Source: Lytechinus pictus
Lineage: Eukaryota; Echinodermata; Echinoidea; Temnopleuroida; Toxopneustidae
Assembly: GCF_037042905.1 (NCBI RefSeq)
Contig: NC_087249.1
Span: forward strand, 13,827,201-13,891,200
Direction: 5' to 3'
Length of the DNA stretch: 64,000 nucleotides
Shown here: one piece after another, positions 37,310 through 49,900 of the stretch
Layout: each line of letters begins with the position of its first letter
How positions within the stretch are numbered: position 1 is the first letter of the stretch
Program-made: the position numbers and the translations under genes
The notes under the pieces: generated by a model
Told to the model about the DNA's origin: nothing
Seen by the model: only the letters and a program-made list of their open reading frames with translations
Databases searched by the model: none

Positions 37310-38870
37310 TTATGTTTTGGGGGGGCCATCAAAAAGGTTCATGCTTTCGTTGGCGTTAACGTCATGTGTAGCAATAGGTGAGAAGCAGATGATTGTTCGC
37401 TGACCCAGCTTGCCAACTGGGCTTCTGCCAGAATGATGTTTCTTCTGCAAGAAGTTTCCACTAGGCTTTGTGGACCTTGGGCGATTTGATACATCTGTGT
37501 GGCTGGACATTGATTCATTAGGAGAATGAGCGCTGCTATCTTTACCAGGGATCACATCAATGTCAATAAACTAAACTTTTAAACCTGTTGCTGGTTGGAA
37601 CATTACACTGGTCAGTCTTATGGTGGTGGGTGGCATCAGTGGTTTGAAAAGCAGGCAACATAATTGTGCTGCTACTCCCATGATTCACCAGGCCAACTAT
37701 TCCAGGAACAAATTGCTGATGGCCACCCAGATGTTGACCCATAGGTCTTGAAGATAGGTTGGTGCGGGCCTGCTCACTACGATGGTTAGAGCTTGGTGAC
37801 CCAGGCTGTGAATGATGGCGGTAACCCTCATGATAGTTGTTATTACCCTTGTACCTATCATAGTGGTGCTGAGCACTATTCATGAAAAATCTGCTATTTT
37901 GCAGCCTTGAAGGATGCAATGCACTCACCCTTACAATGTAGATATATCTTGGATTTTCAGACTGCTGATAAAAAGTCAACTTGCAGTTGGAGGGATCATA
38001 ACTTGGCTTCTTTTTTGACATGCACATTTTTCGAGGAATGTAAATCCTTGTCCTTATTCCAAGTAGGAGCTTGTCATCATCACGCTGGTCTTGAAGTTCC
38101 TACGTAGCTGTCAGAGCTGATTCAAAAGTTGTTCATTCTCCATTAGTGTTTCAGTGTTTTTTTTTCCTTCAAGTCTTCCTTGAGAGCTTTCAACTATAAG
38201 AATCACACGCCAAGCAAGTAGATGTTCGGCTATCATTGGTAATACAGATAGCATCGCTTGCTCCCCCTTCATGTCTACTGTCCCGGTGTTCAGAGAATCC
38301 TTGTTTCCATTAACACATTCTCAATCAACAGATGCTGGGTCATCGTTGTGATCAGTGGCATGAGTAGCCATTATGGAGGCAGATTGGATGACATGATCTT
38401 GATCATTGGGTGTTTCATCACTGCTGTCCTTGGATTTGTCACTTACATGTACATCAGACTGAGCTGGCGAGATGAAAAGATGTAACAGACCATTGATGGA
38501 GGAGCGAGGGCTAGGAGATATAGAATAAGCTTCCCCCGGGCATATAAAAAAATCTATCTGTTTCTGATTGGTCTTCAGTAAAAGCTTCCCTGGATAGATG
38601 GCTTTGCGAGGAGCCATCACTGCGCTTGTATTGGGCAGGCTTGTCCAGGGAGTGCAGACTACATGTAGCAGGCAAGGGTCGAAGTCCGTCGAACTACACG
38701 AGGGCATGTCAGAAAGTACAGGTCTGTTTCTGATTGCTCTTCAGTATGGGATTTCCTATTGGATTGGCTTGGCAAGGAGCCTTCACTGCTACCAGGTGTG
38801 GTTGTAATTGAGGAAGACTTGTAGTAGCAATACATGAGACACAAGTGAATGGGGCACTTTGTCAATTAGC
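37310..38870 (-). pseudogene. Decayed, unrecognised coding region
   Basis: On the minus strand a coding-like reading runs for about 1.5 kb but is broken by stops and shifts. From 5' to 3' I see: a helical stretch (LLDQDLAELIDKVPHSL, near 38.86 kb); two imperfect Ser/Glu-rich repeats (SSEGSLPSQSNRKSHTEEQS and a related one ~165 bp on) near 38.6-38.8 kb; an acidic His/Asp-rich part (38.33-38.5 kb); a Leu-rich helical part (AMLSVLPMIAEHLLAW, 38.2 kb) ending at a TGA; KLLLGIRTRIYIPRKMCMSK at about 38.0-38.08 kb; then a Gln/His/Ser-rich tail to 37.31 kb with one more stop near 37.56 kb. No family is recognised. Absence of introns with several disabling changes suggests a processed pseudogene or an old transposon ORF. 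Confidence 0.45.
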
Positions 38871-39100
38871 TCTGCTAAATCTTGGTCCAACAGCCCTGTA
38901 CACTCAAAAGGAATCCAAGTGTTGCATGCATGACATTAAATTGTATTGTAGCACGCATCCTTGTTGCAGATGGGGCACAGCTAATTCCGCTCATCGGGGG
39001 AACACTGGTATACCTTTGCATTACCAGTTTATACTAAACATTTTCATATGGTGTGCACACTGTCTTGCAGATTTCATCAAAGAGGCGGTTCAAGCTAATT

Positions 39101-39475
39101 CTGGAAAAGGAATCAGATGTGACATACATGTACATATAGCTATAAAGCTGAAGGTCGATTTCTTGGAGAAAGGAAAATAGGACATAACTTTTTACCTTTC
39201 TTGCATCTCCACATTTTTTCTTATTGTAAATCTCGAAGCCACAGCTCACTTTACCGCTGAATGGAACGGCCATATGTGCTGGGTTGGAAGTAGGATGTTT
39301 AACCAGAGATTCTCATACAATATTTTTTTATTCTTGTGAACAGAGCTTTTTGAATGCTACATTTACAAATCTCCGACCAACTTTTGTACGACCCTCTGAG
39401 GAGATTAGAAAGTCCATGGGCTCGCCGGAAGAATTTGAGGATGCAGTTGGCATGATGAATGTAGTGCATAATTAA
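39101..39475 (-). other. Possible coding exons of unknown identity, strand uncertain
   Basis: Minus strand: an ATG at 39453 opens 41 codons (MPTASSNSSGEPMDFLISSE ...) and a second block (39306-39196) reads ...HMAVPFSGKVSCGFEIYNKK... and stops at a donor-like AAG|GTAAAA. Plus strand over the same bases: a strong acceptor (TTTTTTATTCTTGTGAACAG, ending 39343) precedes a frame ending EEFEDAVGMMNVVHN and a stop at about 39474. The two readings exclude each other and neither matches a family I know. They may be the upstream part of the decayed region at 37.3-38.9 kb. Confidence 0.3.
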
Positions 39476-40029
39476 TACAGAGGATAAATTGTCACAGAAT
39501 TATTGGAAGATGACAGTAGCATATAGATCTATGCACATGGATGATCAAGTGACCTACAATACAGCATGTTTGATAGCCGGTATTGATTAGATAATCCAAT
39601 CAACAAAGTAATAATGAAGTCAATAGACAGTACTGTAATACAGATGACAGTACATTCAAACCGGAATCAAAGCTGGGCTAGTTTTACTTTTGGGCAGACA
39701 CGACAGAAGACTTGGGTAAACAGTACACTCCACAAGTATAGCAACATGAAACAGCAGGATGAAAGAAGACAACATCGACATTGAATTGACAGAGGCAGTA
39801 CATTCACAACATCCAGAATTGCACTTTACAATTGATCAGGGCTCTAATGTACCAAAACTGGCTGAGATAACTAGATGTTTGTCTAGAACAGATAACCTGG
39901 GCTTATTGTAATTGTTTCCCTTTTAATCAATAAAAGGTGATTTATAAAAAAAATTAAACATAAATGATTAGTTAAAATGTCAGAAAATAACAAATTTGAG
40001 CTCAAATTTTTGCAGCAGAATCAGAATAC
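39476..40029. other. Non-coding stretch upstream of PPCDC
   Basis: No gene, promoter motif or repeat boundary is recognised here. Confidence 0.5.
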
Positions 40030-40059
40030 AACCTTCACACAGTGCGCCAAAATCAGGTC

Positions 40060-40615
40060 ATCAAGGCGAGATCAAAGCACAGCAGAGCGAGACTAAAGGT
40101 GCTGCTTTTCCGACGGCGGCGGCGTTGTGTACAATGAAATCATAACCAAGGTTAAGTTTTAGAAATGTCATAACTTAGAAAGTATATGGACCTTGTTCAT
40201 GAAACTTGAAAATAATGGTAATGAAGTATAACTGAACATCCTGTCTGAGTTTCAAGTCGCATGACCAAGGTCAAAGGTCATTCAGGGTCAATAAACTTTT
40301 TCCATGTGGGGGGGTATTTGTTGAATTGTCATAACTTTGAAAGTGTATGGATCTAGTTCATAATACTTAAGAGCAATCAGGTATCTGATATCCTGTGTGA
40401 GTTTTCAGTTCACATGACCAGGGTCAAAGGTCATTTAAGGTTAATGAACTTTGGCCATGTTTGGGGTATTTGTCGAATTGCCATCATAACTTTGAAAGTT
40501 GATGGATCTAGTTCATTGAAAGTGGACATAAGGGTAATCAAGTAGCACTGCCATTTTGCATGAGTCTTAGGTCACATGATCAAGGTCAAAGGTCATCTAG
40601 GGTCAGTGAACATAG
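40060..40615 (+). repeat. Tandem array with DR1-like motifs, 5' of PPCDC
   Basis: Three to four diverged units of about 153-162 bp follow a leader (AAGGCGAGATCAAAGC, then GACGGCGGCGGCG). Each unit contains CATAACTTTGAAAGTGTATG-like sequence and a motif: AGGTCAAAGGTCA at 40268-40280 and 40583-40595, GGGTCAAAGGTCA at 40421-40433. The array ends ~170 bp before the PPCDC start codon. Its layout parallels the array at 48.66-49.78 kb, so it is probably a mobile repeat family. Confidence 0.7.
40268..40595 (+). promoter_or_regulatory. Three AGGTCA direct repeats spaced by one base (DR1)
   Basis: The motif is the consensus for HNF4, RXR-containing and COUP-TF nuclear receptor dimers. Two of three are perfect matches. 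Function here is inference: the motif may be an incidental part of the repeat unit. Confidence 0.35.
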
Positions 40616-40785
40616 TATTTTATTATCATACATGTATGAAGTGTATTTTTGTGAATAATTGTTTTCAGTGTCAGCAATGCACTATATTGAATCTCCTAAT
40701 GCAGGCTAGACTGCCAGGCGTTCCACTTATCATTAGCTCTAATCTTTGTATTCCTCACAGACGTTCTTGGCAGCCAAATATAAAG

Positions 40786-40935
40786 ATGAGCACTTCCGGA
40801 GAGGCTTGTATGAAAGAAGAGGACAAATCTTCATCTTGCAGCAATCCCAAGAAACATGTATTAATTGGCTGCACAGGGAGCGTAGCTGCTATCAAAATTC
40901 CTCTTCTTATTCAGGAAATTTTGAAGATAGGACAA
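40786..40935 (+). CDS. PPCDC: PPCDC coding exon 1
   Basis: Fifty codons from ATG to CAA, followed by the donor GTAAGT. Encodes a variable polar N-terminus and then the first strand and glycine-rich flavin loop ([18 protein letters not shown]). Intron 1 is 5767 bp and carries several transposons. Confidence 0.93.
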
Positions 40936-43900
40936 GTAAGTATATTTAATCTTCATTCCTCTTTCATGGTTTGTTTAAATTTCTCCTCTAGCCATGGTTT
41001 ATTGGTCTACCAGCAATGGGTATACTTCACAGATAGTCTTGGTCTAGATCCCATTTGGTCTAGATACACTGTCACAGTGAGCAAGCTGTGCAGATGCGAC
41101 ACGATTTGTTGGATTGTCGTCGTTTGGCGTACAAATCCCTATGGGAAAATCTTAAGGGACAAAAGTCACTTTTCTAGCTCTTTATAAAAGGGCTGCAAAG
41201 CCGCGATTATTATATTTTTTTTCCTACTTTTTTTTTTCTTTCCTACTATATAGTCTTTTTTTTTTTTTTTTTTTTCCGTCACACCTAGCGGATCACAATA
41301 TCAGTTACACCATATGTGTATTTATATTTTTTCATATACATTTCTTTTTTGGATATATTTATATACATATCACTTATAGATACATATTTACACTTACCTT
41401 CTTCTCTTAGTTTGTTTAATGCTTTATCATATATACTTATATGTCTTTTGCACATTATCAGTTGTTCCCCATTCTTTTCCTTTTTTTCCCCCACTCTTAT
41501 GCACCAGTTTATTATGCCTTTCTTTGTAACCTGTTTGACCCACCTCTCACTAATTCTCTTGTTATTCATCCCTCTATCACTGTTTTGTTCCAGATCCTGT
41601 TTGATGTTGCCTGCCTCATTATCTTAATCCCTCTTGGCTTGAGGTCTTTTACTGGCCTTACTCACACTAACTTCCCTTTGTGTCTGCCTACTCCTTTTCT
41701 TTCATCCCCTTCACTAACCTGATTGGTCTTCTCTACTCACTAATGCCCCTTTTGTCTCCTTGTTTCTAGTGTTGCTGTAGCTTGTTTGTGGTCTATATTA
41801 TGGTTCCACTTTATTATATTTGTCATTTTGCCTCCGATGAAGATTCTGCTAGGATCGAAAGCTTAGGCCCCTTTTTGACTTTCTAATTTACTCCATTGGC
41901 TCTCTTTTATTAGATTTAAAACAGTTTTCAGCAGCTTCTTTTTGCCATTATTAAAAGGGGGATGAAATGGAGACTTTTCAGCTAGAAAATGGCAAGTTGG
42001 TAGATTCTGTATTGTGTTGTTTGAAAAGCTGTATGCTTGGTCTAATACTGTACCCGTTTATTCTAATTTAGTCTACTTCCCAGTTGGTCTAATTTTTTAC
42101 TTCATCACATTGTTATTGGAAGTCAGGTGAAATTAAATGTGCATAAGCCTGAAAGGGAACTGAATGAAATGGTAAATAGACGCAATTGGCAATTAAACCA
42201 AAAGGATATTAGACGAAAATGCAGACATTCTGGAATGAGTTCGAACGGGTAGTAGACCAAGTGGTTGTAGACCAATTGGCAATTTACCTTCACAGTAAGT
42301 AGCTGGTTGCTAAAAGCATGTTTTTAAGTTGTTCATCTGTATGCAGTCTTTATCTCATTGATAGCTCTACATGTATTAAAGGTCAAGTCTACCCCAGAAA
42401 AATGTTAATTTGAATAAATAGAGAAAAATTAAACTAGCATAATACTGAAAATTTCATCAAAATCGAATGTAAAATAAGAAAGTTATGATATTTAAAGTTT
42501 CGCTTATACAATGTTTCATTTTTTACAGATTTGACAATAAGGACCAACTTGACTGAACCATATAGTATTAAACAATGCTAATTCCACATGTTCAGGGAGG
42601 AATTGATCGTTGATTCACTTAACAATACTTAACAATGAGGAGAAAATTAGAATATTTCATATAATAAAATACAAAAGAAATAGTGAGTGGATGACGTCAT
42701 CAGTCCCCTCATTTGCATACCGACCAGGATGTGCATATAACTGTTTTGTGAAATTTAGCGAAACTTTAAAGTGTCAACTTTCTTAGTTTACATCCGATTT
42801 TGATGAAATTTTCAGTGTTATGCTTAGTGGATTTTTCTCTTTTTATTCAAATAAACTTTTTATTTGGGTGGACTTGTCCTTTAACCATTCGGTTTCTGAC
42901 AAAATTTGTAGCGGGGGGGGGGGGGGACTTCTGAAGGTTTGACCAATAAAACTTTCAATAGAAGGGGGGGGGTGCATACCAACTTTCATATGTGACACTC
43001 CTTTATTTTGATCATTTGCTTCAATCTGGTATTTCTGCTTAATTTACAAGCAAGCGTAGTATACAAGAAAGGAAGTAAACTGTGAGCTTGAGTGGCCAAT
43101 GGAAGCAATGTATTCAATCATTAAAATTCATATGTACAGCACACTTGGTTTGCTTTCTTTCATCACCATTGCTAACTCCTATAACTGGATTTAAATTCTT
43201 GATTAATGCTTTATACACACTACATGTACCTGTATGTTTAATGATAGTTTATTGTTCTTTTTAACTGACAGGAACAAAACAAACCCCCCAAAAAACAGAG
43301 CTTTATTTTTTCCCCCTACATGTTCAGTACATGACCTACTTTCATGTTCCAATTCTGTACTCCTGCGCCTTCCAGCTATAAAATTCGTAGAAAAACAAGT
43401 AAGAATTCTGAAATGGCATCTCCAGCCTCCTTTTTAGTAAAATCTGAATATGTCGCCTGCAGCAGGTTCGAAATCATTCCGGACGAGCCGGTTAGAGGAG
43501 AAAGCATCGCATAATTTGCTAATTGGATGAGAAAAGAAATTTGATGGATTTTCTGTCTTGGATGCCAGAATGTTATGGACTTGTGAGACGGGGATTAGTC
43601 GTCTGAATTATGCATTGAAATTGTAATATGGAGCAGTGTGCCTTATGTTGTCTTCCAGTCAGCATATTAGAACAAAATTCACAGAAGCTTGACATCGGCA
43701 TTACTGATGGAATACACTTAAAGTCCATCCAACAAAAGTTTATATGATATTAAAGAGAAAAACCAAACATTCTTAGTGCCATCCACCCAACAAAAAGTTT
43801 ATATGATATTAAAGAGAAAAACCCAACATTCTTAGTGCTGAAAATTATATTAGAATCTAATGTAACATTAGAAAGCAGCTCTAAATGTATAAGATTTAAA

Positions 43901-46900
43901 GTTTTCTGTTTTTTTTTAAACAGTTCCATGTATACACCCAGTCTGGTTGGTAGCAGGCCTGAGATTCTCCCGATATTTATCGGGTTCCCGATATTTTTTT
44001 CACCAACATACATTTAGGTGGTCTCTGAGATCGATGTAAATCCGGTATAAACTTAAGGGGGTTGGGGTGTCTATTTTCAATGCCTTATTTATTCGCAAAA
44101 ATTGCTAGAAAATTAAAATTGCCGTCATGCATTCGAAAACTTGATTCTTCGACGGCTATTTGAAGTTTATCGCACACGGTCGGTATTGATCATGGGCGCT
44201 GCCATTTTGTATAATACCCACCAGACCGTTCGCGCGTTGCAGTGGAGGAAACAGCGGGCACTCGGTGCACGGGCGATGGCTGCATTCAATTCATGCATGC
44301 ATGCAGGCGCTAGGATAGCCCAGGGAACTCTGGGCCGTGTCGCGAAGCGGGCGGGAGCTCCCTGGGTTAGCGCTAGGCGTGATTACGGTGATTTGTCAAT
44401 ACGGGAGTTCTTTCGTGCGAGCGAAAAAACAAGAAAAGTTTGTGAAAAATTATGGCTTTTCAACGGAAATTTCTTGATCGAGGTGAAGAGGCGAGGGTGA
44501 AAGGGATCGACGCTTCAGTTCGTGAGAAATGGACTTGGAAGTGGGTTGAAAAATCAGTGGATGGAAGGGTGGCAAGTGAGTGCATACAGAAAATTGAGGA
44601 ACCCGGTAAAGCTTACTGTACGTGGTGTAATAAGAAAGTCAAGTACGCGAATGGCGGCTGGAGCATGATCAAGCAGCACATGTACATGTATGATGCTCAC
44701 AAGTTTTACTATAGAATTTTATTTAATGTACGTATTGTGCATTTGATTCAGAAATATTGAACTCAAAATCTCATAAACCTCTAACATGTATAATTGAGAG
44801 GTATTGTTGCATGCACTACCAATGAAAGTATATTTCCTGGTGCATTCAAGCACTTTGTGCCTCAGAAACACAATTCTTTCCCTTTTATGTATACAGCAAA
44901 TTCCAGGTACTTCATGGTGTTGAAGAGATGCCTTCTAGATCCTCTGAAAGCCCCCAAATCCATGACCTTTGGGGGGCTTCGCCCCCTCGACCCCCTCCGG
45001 GGCGTTGCCCCTGGACCCTCGGCCGTTAGGTGCGAGACTCTGGTCACTTCGCTCCCTACGTTCACAAAAACAGATATTTTTGAAAAGGGCCACTCTCAGG
45101 CCTAGGCAAAATTGAGGAACCAATGACATCACCCACTCACTAGTTCTTTTGTATTTGAAATAATTTTTGCCTCATTGTCAAGTTTAATTTTTCCCTGACA
45201 ATTAAAATCTTCCCTATTTTCAAATGTGAAAAAATTGAAATATTTTATTAATTTGTACAATAAAATAAAAAAGATATAGTGAGTGCCTGAGTTGTTGATG
45301 TTATTAGTTCCCTCATTTGCATACCGATCAAGATGCGCATGTAACAGTTTTGTGAAAAATAAACAAATTTTTAAAATGTCATAACTTTCCTAATCGTGCA
45401 TGTATTTGTATTGATTTTAATGATTTTTTTTCTCTCTTTATGCAAATCCACTTTTTGTTGAGGTAAACTTGACATTTAAGTTTTATCCCTTGGCTTCCCT
45501 AAATAAAAAATATTTCAATATGCATTATGTCACCTTGGGTAACGTCTAACAATCAATCACCATTCTAGAAAGCCAAGGATCCCTTCATCTATAATGCATG
45601 TATGCCTTTTCAAATCATGTACAATATGATAAATACTCTTGAATCCATCAGCAATGTTGTTGACAAAGAAGGGGATGGTGGCATACATGTACACTTATGC
45701 ACTGTACATGTGTAGAAAAGAAATAATTAGGCCTTTAAAAATAATTGTTTACGGTGCCCTAATCTGACAGACCGTAAAATGTGAAAAACAGGGTCGCTTT
45801 GTATTTATTTTTTTTGCACAAATGCAATGTTTTGTGAGAAAATCTCAGATTTGGGTGAAGAATTCGCTCAAATTCATATTCAATGGCCAGCTTCTAATAA
45901 AAAAAACATTTTAATAATATGTGTTTTGCAAGGCAGAAATCTTCCCATGCATGATTTTCTAAAGTGAATTTTCCGAATTTGGGCTAATGAGGGCAACCTA
46001 GAACCTACATGTATGTAAACTATTTTTTAGGCTTTGTGGTGGCACTTGCATTCTGGCATAGTGCAGATTGATGAAGTATCACAGGGCCACATAATGTATA
46101 AGAAATTATATTGGCATGGACAGTGGTGATGATTGCTGATCATTGTTTTATGATCATAATCATTATTCTTTTCATTATTTCCATCATCATCGACATCATC
46201 ATCAATTATCATACATTGTAATTATCATTACTATCATCATCTTCCTCATCATCATCATCATCATCACATAATTATCACCATCGCCATCATCACTGTCGTT
46301 GTTATCATCATCATCATCATATTATTATCATCTTCCTTATCATCATCATCATCATCTTCCTTATCATTATCATCATCATCATCATCATCACTGTCATCAA
46401 TATTATCATTGTCGTCATTATCATCCTCATCATTTTCATCATCATATCATCATCACTGTCATCAATATCATCATCATCATCATCCTCATAATTTTCATCA
46501 TCATATCATCATTATTCACCAATCACCAGTACTATCATCATTATCACCATTATCATTCATTGTTGCGATCATCTTCTCTTCATCATCATTCTACTGTTAT
46601 TTGAATATAGATTGTATGTTTTTTTGCTCATTACTGTATGTGATATATTTTAGTCTGCAAATTTTGTCATAAGTTCATTTAACCAATGTATCTGTTACTT
46701 AGGTTGAGGTAAAAATTGTGGTGACGGAGCACGCCCTCAAGTTTTTCGATGTGGCAGTATTACCACCAGATGTTCAGCTTTACAGGGATCAAGATGAATG
46801 GGAGGTAAGATAGATACAATGGCCCGTATTCTGAAGTCAGGTTTAACTTCGACCACGGTCTAACTCTGCTAAAATTATGGGGAGCCAAAAATTAAAAAAT

Positions 46901-49900
46901 TCTATATATTACACTGTATATTTTTTATTTTTACTATATTGTTTCCTTTTGTTTTCATAATGAAGAAAAATATGTTCTATCATCTCCAGACAATTATGAA
47001 CAATTTGTGTGTCATATGAGTTAATAGATTGAATGTGTTAGGGATTTGTGCCCCAATTGGCTATCCATAGTTTAACCACAACTTTAAACCAGGGTTTAAT
47101 TTAAACCCGAGTTCAGAATACGGGCCAATATGTACAGCTCCAGGGATGGGGGGGGGGGGGGGTGGTGTCTCATGAAGCTATAGTTAATTCACTCACAACT
47201 ATTAGGCAACCCACATATCTGCAGTACTTATATTGAGCCTCAGATACAGTCTACTACCGTCACCAAATGCTATCTCGCAATATGTATGTCGGATAGAGTT
47301 AATATGTTTTTCCACGTGAACGGAAGAAATAATACCCACATGTAGTATGCACTGAGCAATAAATCCATGTTCGAATCTAATTCTTTTTTATCTGCATACA
47401 ACTTGCATTTGTTTTTATTGCTCTTCGAATTCATTGTTTTGATTTGATTTTCAATGTTAATCATCATCATCATGGTTGACCGCTCCACCTTTGAATATAT
47501 CTAGCTATCTTGGTTTCATAATGTAGGAGATGAAATTATACCTGTAGGTGTAGTATCCTTTTACCTATATTACACTCCCTTAAAAACCCTTTTAGCATCC
47601 ATCCATCAGAGACCTTTTGAACAGCTGAAATGAAAGACCAAACAGCCCGCAGCAAGTCCATTAGTAATGATAACCGTTCTACCTTTCTGTTGTTTGGTGT
47701 GATCTGATGTCAGTTATACAGGGTGTCTTAAGAGAATGTACTTAATATACATGGATATCTTTGTATTAGAGAGAGAAAAAAAAGATCAATGGTAATATAA
47801 ATTGTGTCTGTCAGATGATAATAAATCCTCTCAATGGCATTTGAAGTAAATGCAAGTAAAAACAACTGCCATGAAGCATTTTTTTTTGTTGGCGTCAGTA
47901 ATTTCTAAAATATTTTACTCACACAGAATGTTAAAGACGGAGATTTATTATTGGACCAACTGCTTAGAATTTTTTTTGTACATGTGTGCATGAATGTGCG
48001 TATTTCTTTTTTAACTTTCATTGTTCAATGTCTTTAGCATGCAAATGAGTCAAATGCAAATTTGCATTATACATGCTGAATATTTATAAAAATTAATAAT
48101 GGTGTTCAATGATCCACTGATTTGATATTTTTTTAATAAGATTTTTTTTTTTTTTACACCCTGTATTTGTGCTCACCTGAAAGGCTCTTTATCCCTGATT
48201 CAGGCTGGATAAAATTCTGCCAAGGAAAGGCAAAATTAGTATCATGTTTTGACGTTTATCAGTGAAACATTTTAGCCAACTTAATGTGGTGTGCTCTTGT
48301 TATATCTTTAAAAAAGGGAAAAGTAGATTTTGCAGACTTTGGCCTATTAATGTACTGGGATTCGGTTGTCTAATATTAGAGAAAGGCGGGGAGGGGGGGG
48401 GGGGTGTAGATAATAAAAGTTTACTCCTTTTACATGAACAACAATAGTTATGTTTGTAAAAAATCATTTATGGATAGATTTTCATATAAAATAATTTATT
48501 GATAGATTTTCATATAAAATCATTTGAATTGTTGACAGAGGAGTAAAAAACAAGTTTCTAGTACATGTACATAAACAATAGTTGAAATGTTGTTAAAAAA
48601 AGAAGAAAATAGTGTTTTGTAATCATTTGGTAGAAAGTGTCTCATTTTACTTTTATTGTCTCGCCCACCAGAGGTGAAGGCGAGACTTGGGGATCTAAAT
48701 GTTGTCCGTCGTCCGTCCGTCACAAACCTGATGACACATAACTCCACAACCATAAGTGGCTTTCCAAATAAACTTGGATGGTAGATGGACTTGGGGGACC
48801 TGCATGTTATGCTGCAGTCGGAGGTCACATGGTAAGGTCAAAGGTCATTTTCAGGTCAACGTTAAAGTTTACATGCAAGACTCTCTTATGACACCTAACT
48901 CCGCAACCGTAAGTCACTTTTCAACCAAACTTGGATGGTACATGGACTAGGGGGACCTGCATGTTATGCTGCAGTCGGAGGTCACATGGTAAGGTCAAAG
49001 GTCATTTTCAGGTCAACGTTAAAGTTTACATGCAAGACTCTCTTATGACACCTAACTCCGCAACCGTAAGTCGCTTTTCAACCAAACTTGGATGGTAGAT
49101 GGACTTGGGGGACCTCATGTTATGCTGCAGTCGGAGGTCACATGATAAGGTCAAAGGTAATTTTCAGGTTAACGTTAAAGTTTGCATGCAAGACTCTCTT
49201 ATGACACCTAACTCCGCAACCGTAAGTCACTTTTCAACCAAACTTGGATGGTAGATGGACTTAAGGGAACTGCATGTTATGCTGCAGTCGGAGGTCACAT
49301 AATAAGGTCAAAGGTCATTTTCAGGTCAACGTTAAAGTTTACATGCAAGACTCTTATGACACCTAACTCCGTAACCGTAAGTCAATTTTCAACCAAACTT
49401 GGATGGTAGATGGACTTGGGGGACCTGCATTTTATGCTGCAGTCGGAGATCACATGGTGAGGTCAAAGGTCATTTTCAGGTCAACGTTAAAGTTTACATG
49501 CAAGACTCTCTTATGACACCTAACTCCGCAACCGTAAGTCACTTTTCAACAAAACTTGGATGGTACATGTAGATGTACTTAGGTGACCTGCATGTTATGT
49601 TGCAGTCGGAGTTCACATGGTAAGGTCAAAGGTCATTTTCAGGTCAACATTAAAGTTTACGTGCAAAGCACTTATGACAAGGGTTATTCCATCCCAATCA
49701 TTTCACAATGAAGTTTCGATACAATTCTGTTGCGTGCCCTCGCAAATCACAATATTTCTGGTTATTTTCATAAGTAGGCGAGATGTCCACAAAATCGCTT
49801 TTGCGTTGTTTGTTTACTTTTACAGTGGAGATTAAAATGTAAAGCAGTTGAAGGGATTTGATATCTGTGCATAAGCCCTTTTAATAGGCATTCATATAGC

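Noticed and set aside
40936..41187. Continuation of the PPCDC exon 1 frame to 41187
   Set aside because: The GTAAGT donor at 40936 and the matching exon 2 at 46703 explain the gene; the continued frame has no PPCDC similarity.
46299..46672. His/Ser-rich plus-strand ORFs
   Set aside because: Produced by the ATC/ATT microsatellite in PPCDC intron 1.
48659..49783. CRISPR-like regular repeats
   Set aside because: Units are ~156 bp head to tail with no short repeat/spacer alternation, and the genome is clearly eukaryotic.
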